Assembly: GCA_020725805.1 (NCBI GenBank)
Contig: DYEF01000106.1
Coordinates: 1-19,391, forward strand
Direction of reading: 5' to 3'
Source of the DNA: Bdellovibrio sp.
GTDB taxonomy: Bacteria; Myxococcota; SpSt-1050
Length of the DNA stretch: 19,391 nucleotides
Part shown: piece by piece, positions 15,305-19,391 of the stretch
How positions within the stretch are numbered: position 1 is the stretch's first letter
How the letters are laid out: each line of letters opens with the position of its first letter
Notes under the pieces: model-generated
Seen by the model: the letters and a program-made list of their open reading frames with translations, nothing else
The model's database searches: none
Told to the model about the DNA's origin: nothing
Position numbers and translations under genes: made by a program

Positions 15305-16755
15305 TACTTACCTGCTATATTCTTCGAAATTATCTCTGCCGCCCTGACAGCGGCCATAAAATCACCAAAAATTCCTATTGGTGCAAATACAGAAAAGATA
15401 TTTACAAAGTTGTCTATCCCTGTCTTCATATCACCAAGAAGTATACCGTCTTTCAGAGAAAAATCCGTAAAAAGATACTGTGAATATCTGTAATCAGTCT
15501 TCTTAATCTCGTTCATATTGACATCAAGAAGCATATCTGCATCAAGTACCGAGGATGAACTGACAATAAACTCATTTACGAAGGGAAAGATATTCTGGAG
15601 AATCTCCAGTGCGTTCCTGTTGAGAATATCAGAGTTTTTCCTGATAAATTCCTGAGGTTTAATGAAGGTCGTAACTGAGATTATCTGATTTTCCTTTAAA
15701 ATCGCCCTCCCCTTTATTGCCTTCGAGACCGATATCTGAAAAAGGTCAGCCGCACTTACATCTGACGCATTACGGTTATAGACAATATACTTCGAGGCAA
15801 TCTCCGGAATACAACCTGAATTTACAACAAAATTGGTAGTATATCTTACGAGATATTCCTGTCTTGGCAAAAGGAGTTTCTCAAATCTCTTTGGATTGAT
15901 AATACGGGAGAGCGATAATGCGTCAGACGAAATGAGAACGGAATCCACTCTGAAACGGCTCTCTCTCTTCTCATCCTTCAGATAATATGAAAATCCCTTT
16001 TTTTCTATAGAATAACCCTCCTTGAAATCTTTCAGGATAAGATTTCCTCTCTCTTCAAGTCTTCTGATAAGAAGTGACCTGATTCTTTCAGCGGATGGCA
16101 CTAGAATCCAGCGGTCCAGAAAGAGAAAACCAAGAAGGGCCTCCTGAGCAGGCACAGTGCGTTTTGCCTCAAGATTGGAGATAAAACACAGAATGCTTCT
16201 GAATGCATTCTTTATCTTTTCTCCTTCAAACTGGTCAAGAAGAGAACCTTTTTCCATATAACCGGCAAAAAGGTTTTCCCTGATCTTTCTCTTGTCCCAG
16301 AACGAATAAGGCGGATATGGTATGTGCCTGTTGAAGATTTCTGACAGCTCTTCCATCCGGGTACCTGCTGATTCCAGAAATCTGCGTGTCAGCTCCTTCT
16401 TTATTCCAAGTTCGCAATACAATTCCTCGATTGTTTCGTTCTTATCGACAGATATATCGAGTCTGAGCTTTCTTGTTATATACTGGAACTTATCGACAAA
16501 TTCCGCGTCTTCCTCAAATTCATTCTGGGAGAGAGAGAGATACTGGCGGATCTGTGAGAGCAGCTGTCCGAACTGAAGCGGCGGAAGCAGCACAGGAGAG
16601 ACGGGAAGCAGAAAACCCTGATACTGATAACGGTCGGCAGGAACGGAATTTCTCAGTACAACAACGTTGAAATTGAAGTGAGAGAGCAGATTGGCCGCAA
16701 TCAGACCTCCCAGATCATCACCGAAAACTAGAGTATCAAATCTCTGCAATGACAT
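15304..16755 (-). CDS. FAD/NAD(P)-fold protein of unknown function (amine oxidase/phytoene desaturase-like)
   Basis: This 483-residue protein opens with a Rossmann beta-alpha-beta unit, FDTLVFGDDLGGLIAANLL (about 6-24), followed by the strand VVVLR. The glycine pattern is GDDLGG rather than GxGxxG. At the C-terminus, GILLGDMKTGIDN and a short helix near the end resemble the closing FAD segment of flavin amine oxidases and CrtI-type desaturases. The middle is poorly conserved, with no clear substrate motif. It may be a flavoenzyme with relaxed cofactor motifs, or a derived non-catalytic member. The start is ATG two bases after the purM stop, and its stop overlaps the glgX GTG, so it is firmly in the operon. 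I do not recognise a specific function. Confidence 0.7.
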   Translation of the reverse strand: MSLQRFDTLVFGDDLGGLIAANLLSHFNFNVVVLRNSVPADRYQYQGFLLPVSPVLLPPLQFGQLLSQIRQYLSLSQNEFEEDAEFVDKFQYITRKLRLDISVDKNETIEELYCELGIKKELTRRFLESAGTRMEELSEIFNRHIPYPPYSFWDKRKIRENLFAGYMEKGSLLDQFEGEKIKNAFRSILCFISNLEAKRTVPAQEALLGFLFLDRWILVPSAERIRSLLIRRLEERGNLILKDFKEGYSIEKKGFSYYLKDEKRESRFRVDSVLISSDALSLSRIINPKRFEKLLLPRQEYLVRYTTNFVVNSGCIPEIASKYIVYNRNASDVSAADLFQISVSKAIKGRAILKENQIISVTTFIKPQEFIRKNSDILNRNALEILQNIFPFVNEFIVSSSSVLDADMLLDVNMNEIKKTDYRYSQYLFTDFSLKDGILLGDMKTGIDNFVNIFSVFAPIGIFGDFMAAVRAAEIISKNIAGK

Positions 16756-16757
16756 AT

Positions 16758-17792
16758 CTATACAATCTCAGCAGACGGTTCTCCCTTTGACTTTATTATC
16801 TCTCCTATTATGTACGACTTTAATCTGAATTTTGAAGACATAAATCTGATAATTCCCTGTGATTCGGATTTCGGGACCACAAAGACATACCCGATTCCCA
16901 TGTTGAAGGTATCATACATATCCTTTTCCGGTACATCTCCGTTCTCCTGAAGCCACCTGAAGACAGGCAGAACAGGGAAAGAACCTTTTCTTATAACTGC
17001 CATTGTACCTTCAGGAAGAACCCTCGGAATATTTCCCGGAAGTCCGGAACCCGTTATATGCGCCATTGCCCTAACATCAAATTTCGATGCCGCAGCGAGA
17101 GCCGGTCTTACATATATTTTTGTCGGCTTCATTATCGTATCCACAAAGGGTCCCTCAAATCCCTTTACCCTGCTCTTATTGTTCAGTTTTTTAATATCAA
17201 AAAATATCTTCCTGACAAGTGAATATCCGTTACTGTGAATGCCGCTCGACTCCACACCAATCAATACATCACCGGCCTTTACCCTTCTGCCATCTATAAT
17301 CTTCTTCTTATCGACGATTCCGACCACGAAACCCGCAAGGTCATACTCTCCTTCCTGATAAAATGAAGGCATCTCTGCCGTTTCGCCTCCGACCAGTGCA
17401 CAGCCGGCCTCCCTGCAGCCTGCCGCAATACCTTTAACCACTTCTGCTCCGGTTCTTATATCAATCCTGCCTGTTGCAAAATAATCCAGCATAAATAGCG
17501 GTCTGGCACCCACAACAACAAGGTCATTGACACACATTGCAACGAGGTCAATTCCGACAGTGTTATGTCTTCCCGTCAAAAACGCAAATTTGAGTTTTGT
17601 CCCCACACCATCAGTAGAAGAAACAAGCAGAGGGTCTTTCATCTTTCTGAATTCGGGTCTGAACAGTGCAGCAAACCCACCCAGTCCGCCAACAACCCCC
17701 TTTATATATGTAGACCTTACATAACGGCTTATCTCATCTACAAATCTGTCACCGGTCTCGATATCTACTCCTGCATCCTTATAAGTCGGCAT
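16758..17792 (-). CDS. purM: phosphoribosylformylglycinamidine cyclo-ligase (AIR synthetase)
   Basis: PurM closes the imidazole ring of purines: FGAM plus ATP gives AIR. The 344 residues match the usual length. Family motifs run in order: AGVDIETGDRFVDEI at the N-terminus, STDGVGTKLKFA (about 60-70), GIDLVAMCVNDLVVVGARPLF, VGGETAEMPSFY, HSNGYSLVRK and HITGSGLPGNIPRVLP. The start is ATG with AAGGAG upstream. It is the first gene of a five-gene run with a FAD-fold protein, glgX, ugd and the UDP-glucuronate decarboxylase. No other purine gene is present; purN, its common partner, is absent here. It has its own strong promoter overlapped by an inverted repeat, so purine-responsive control is possible. 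Confidence 0.96.
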   Translation of the reverse strand: MPTYKDAGVDIETGDRFVDEISRYVRSTYIKGVVGGLGGFAALFRPEFRKMKDPLLVSSTDGVGTKLKFAFLTGRHNTVGIDLVAMCVNDLVVVGARPLFMLDYFATGRIDIRTGAEVVKGIAAGCREAGCALVGGETAEMPSFYQEGEYDLAGFVVGIVDKKKIIDGRRVKAGDVLIGVESSGIHSNGYSLVRKIFFDIKKLNNKSRVKGFEGPFVDTIMKPTKIYVRPALAAASKFDVRAMAHITGSGLPGNIPRVLPEGTMAVIRKGSFPVLPVFRWLQENGDVPEKDMYDTFNMGIGYVFVVPKSESQGIIRFMSSKFRLKSYIIGEIIKSKGEPSAEIV

Positions 17793-17823
17793 ATGCTCTC
17801 CTTGAAAAACTCATTGGATTAAG

Positions 17824-17852
17824 ACTATAAATTCAACATACTGGTTCGTCAA
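17824..17852 (-). promoter_or_regulatory. sigma70-type promoter for the purM operon
   Basis: On the minus strand, TTGACG (17847-17852, 5 of 6) and TATAGT (17824-17829, 5 of 6) are separated by exactly 17 bases. The expected start is near 17817, giving a leader of about 25 bases, too short for a purine riboswitch. It is the best promoter match I found on this strand. Confidence 0.65.
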
Positions 17853-17860
17853 GTTGAATT
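17830..17860. promoter_or_regulatory. inverted repeat overlapping the purM promoter (possible operator)
   Basis: AATTCAAC (17830-17837) and GTTGAATT (17853-17860) are perfect 8-base inverted arms with a 15-base centre. One arm lies in the spacer just upstream of the -10 box and the other just upstream of the -35 box. Their centres are 23 bases apart, about two helical turns. No T-run follows, so it is not a typical terminator for the upstream gene. Confidence 0.45.
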
Positions 17861-17890
17861 ACAAATAATAATTTTTCAAACAAGAGGGAT

Positions 17891-19391
17891 TTACTTGTTT
17901 ATCGGTATCAGATTGAGCCCGCCCGGATAGGCATAGGAAGTGTATCTTGCATACCCGTAGACCATAATACCAAAAGGCACAGATGCACTTATGCTGTGCT
18001 GACCCGGATTGATCTTTACCCTTGCCACCGAGTATTTTCCGCTTCCCAGAGAGGTAAATCCGCTTACAGGCGAGCCGTCAAGCATAATCTGCTGACCTGT
18101 AGGGGCAGTAATATTTACATAGGATTCGGTATATGTCGAGGGTGTCAGGAAATTGTAATAATCCCTGTACTGTTCAACAGGAATACCGAGCGAGAATGCC
18201 GGGTCACCCATATCGGATGTATGTGAATTCGGCCCGTTGTAATCTTCTCCTACAAGATATTGTGCAATGGAAAATGCGGAAGTCCCTTTTACCTCAAAAT
18301 CAGCGGTGGTATAGAATTCAAACCATTGCCCTTTATTGATAGTCCTGCTTGACTGGACACTCGGGGGATTGAATGTAATTGTGTTGTTATCAAATGCAGA
18401 GATAATTCTGTAGAGATTGGGCTCCTGAGGATTCTGCTTGGAAATGGTGTGGGTCATAACATAGTTCATACCCCACGTTTCAACAGGAAAGAGATTCTCC
18501 TCGAGATGGTCACAGGCCCATCTGTTAAACGGAATAAAGGCACAGTTATGAATACCAAATACGGATATCGGCTTATCGCTCTGGATATAAGTACCCGTTG
18601 CATCGTAATCCTGTCCCAGATCACAGTAGCTATAACCGCTTCCGTCGCCCTGCCAGCTCGAACAACTCGTAGGCATACTTGCCGAAATGAGTAATACTTC
18701 ACCCCTGTTCAGGGAGAAGCTGGCTGTCTGTCCTTTGGAATATGCCGGTACCCCTGAACCTGCTATTGTATTAAAGGAAAAGTTTACATTTACATTTGTT
18801 CCGTTCTGGGTCCCGACTATTGCAAAACCTGAAGGCGAACCGATAATTGTACCTACTGAGTTTTTTACAGAAAGATTTTTATAGGAAAACACATAATACC
18901 TGTAGCCAAGAACACTTGTGGGCAATAGTATGGATGCATCATTTGTATATGTATAAGCCGAACCGGATTGATACTCCAAAGGATTGAACTGGTAGACTGT
19001 AACCGGTATATTACTTACAAGATTATACGAACCGTCTGCGAGTTTTATTGATGTCTCGCTTCTGTATGTCATTTTCAGCTGGTCAACCCACGGTAGAGTC
19101 AGCACTTTGACTTCATTCGGATTTACCTGTGTGGTCGTTATTGTATTGCTCCCTCTCTTTACTGTAATATTTGCAACATATTTCTGTGTATTCGAAACCG
19201 CCACTGCAAAACTGAATCCTGTCGCGAGCTGGGAATTCATTGTCACAGTTGGCCAGTATTCGCAGCCGATATATGATTTCTCCGCCTCCGCCCTGTCACA
19301 CAACGTCATACACCTCCCGTTTATACACTGATTACCAAGATTGTTCGGGTCCGTACACTCCTCCACCTGTATAAACCCAGTCCCCGTATCA
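17891..19391 (-). CDS. IgGFc-binding-like secreted surface protein, 3' part (runs off the window)
   Basis: The reading frame stays open to the right edge of the window, so the N-terminus and signal peptide are outside; the GTG at 19366 is not a convincing start. The visible start of the protein has a cysteine cluster (ECTDP, NQCINGRC, LCDRAEAE) ending in YIGCEYWP. Next come about 450 residues of beta-rich sequence with two related segments. One is the LPTSVLGYRYYVFSY stretch, and the other contains GTYIQSDKPISVFGIHNC and CDHLEENLFPVETWG, both marks of the IgGFc-binding N-terminal domain family. The end is YGYARYTSYAYPGGLNL. Such proteins are common in myxobacteria-like genomes and are thought to be exported adhesins or surface proteins. 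IgG binding itself is not implied. It ends 98 bases before purM and is probably a separate unit. Confidence 0.82.
   Translation of the reverse strand, partial: DTGTGFIQVEECTDPNNLGNQCINGRCMTLCDRAEAEKSYIGCEYWPTVTMNSQLATGFSFAVAVSNTQKYVANITVKRGSNTITTTQVNPNEVKVLTLPWVDQLKMTYRSETSIKLADGSYNLVSNIPVTVYQFNPLEYQSGSAYTYTNDASILLPTSVLGYRYYVFSYKNLSVKNSVGTIIGSPSGFAIVGTQNGTNVNVNFSFNTIAGSGVPAYSKGQTASFSLNRGEVLLISASMPTSCSSWQGDGSGYSYCDLGQDYDATGTYIQSDKPISVFGIHNCAFIPFNRWACDHLEENLFPVETWGMNYVMTHTISKQNPQEPNLYRIISAFDNNTITFNPPSVQSSRTINKGQWFEFYTTADFEVKGTSAFSIAQYLVGEDYNGPNSHTSDMGDPAFSLGIPVEQYRDYYNFLTPSTYTESYVNITAPTGQQIMLDGSPVSGFTSLGSGKYSVARVKINPGQHSISASVPFGIMVYGYARYTSYAYPGGLNLIPINK

Noticed and set aside
17802-17879. TTGAAAAA and TTTTTCAA inverted arms flanking the purM promoter
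   Set aside because: Arms are 62 bases apart and A-T rich, one abuts the purM ribosome site; chance is a sufficient explanation.

Overview
The window looks like a chromosome segment of a diderm (Gram-negative) bacterium of moderate-to-low GC, roughly 40-45% by eye. It carries lipid A genes (lpxA, lpxI), an outer-surface-type IgGFc-binding-like protein and an undecaprenyl-phosphate sugar transferase. Using LpxI rather than LpxH, and placing a Gfo/Idh/MocA oxidoreductase next to lpxA/lpxI, recalls the old Deltaproteobacteria and some uncultured phyla. The IgGFc-binding-like protein is of a type common in myxobacteria-like genomes. I cannot name the lineage from sequence alone.

Layout. (1) Bases 1-3400, plus strand: a two-gene unit encoding an NTT/Tlc-type nucleotide transporter with a HEAT-repeat tail and a single-domain cyclic-nucleotide-binding protein, joined by an ATGA overlap, behind a good sigma70-type promoter. 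(2) Bases 3394-7137, minus strand: a tightly packed series of DUF2891 membrane protein, crotonase-fold protein, small eight-cysteine protein and WbaP-like sugar transferase. Its last gene overlaps the stop of unit 1 tail to tail. (3) A plus-strand tRNA-Gly(CCC) at 7306-7380. (4) Bases 7395-10776, minus strand: membrane TPR protein, lpxA, lpxI and a Gfo/Idh/MocA oxidoreductase, an early lipid A operon. (5) Bases 10871-17792, minus strand: purM, FAD/NAD(P)-fold protein, glgX, ugd and UDP-glucuronate decarboxylase, behind a strong promoter upstream of purM. (6) Bases 17891-19391, minus strand: the 3' part of a secreted IgGFc-binding-like protein that runs off the window.

How the genes fit together. 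Much of the window serves the envelope. Ugd and the decarboxylase convert UDP-glucose to UDP-xylose, the WbaP-like enzyme starts a lipid-linked glycan, and LpxA/LpxI plus the oxidoreductase make (possibly amino-modified) lipid A. GlgX releases glucose from glycogen, which could supply UDP-glucose.

I found no mobile element, CRISPR array or phage. The nearest thing to a new system is the split transporter-HEAT/cNMP-binding pair. The other leads are a possible diamino-sugar lipid A route, a candidate leaderless sugar-transferase transcript, and a crotonase homologue without the usual catalytic glutamates. There is no gene-free stretch longer than 300 bases.
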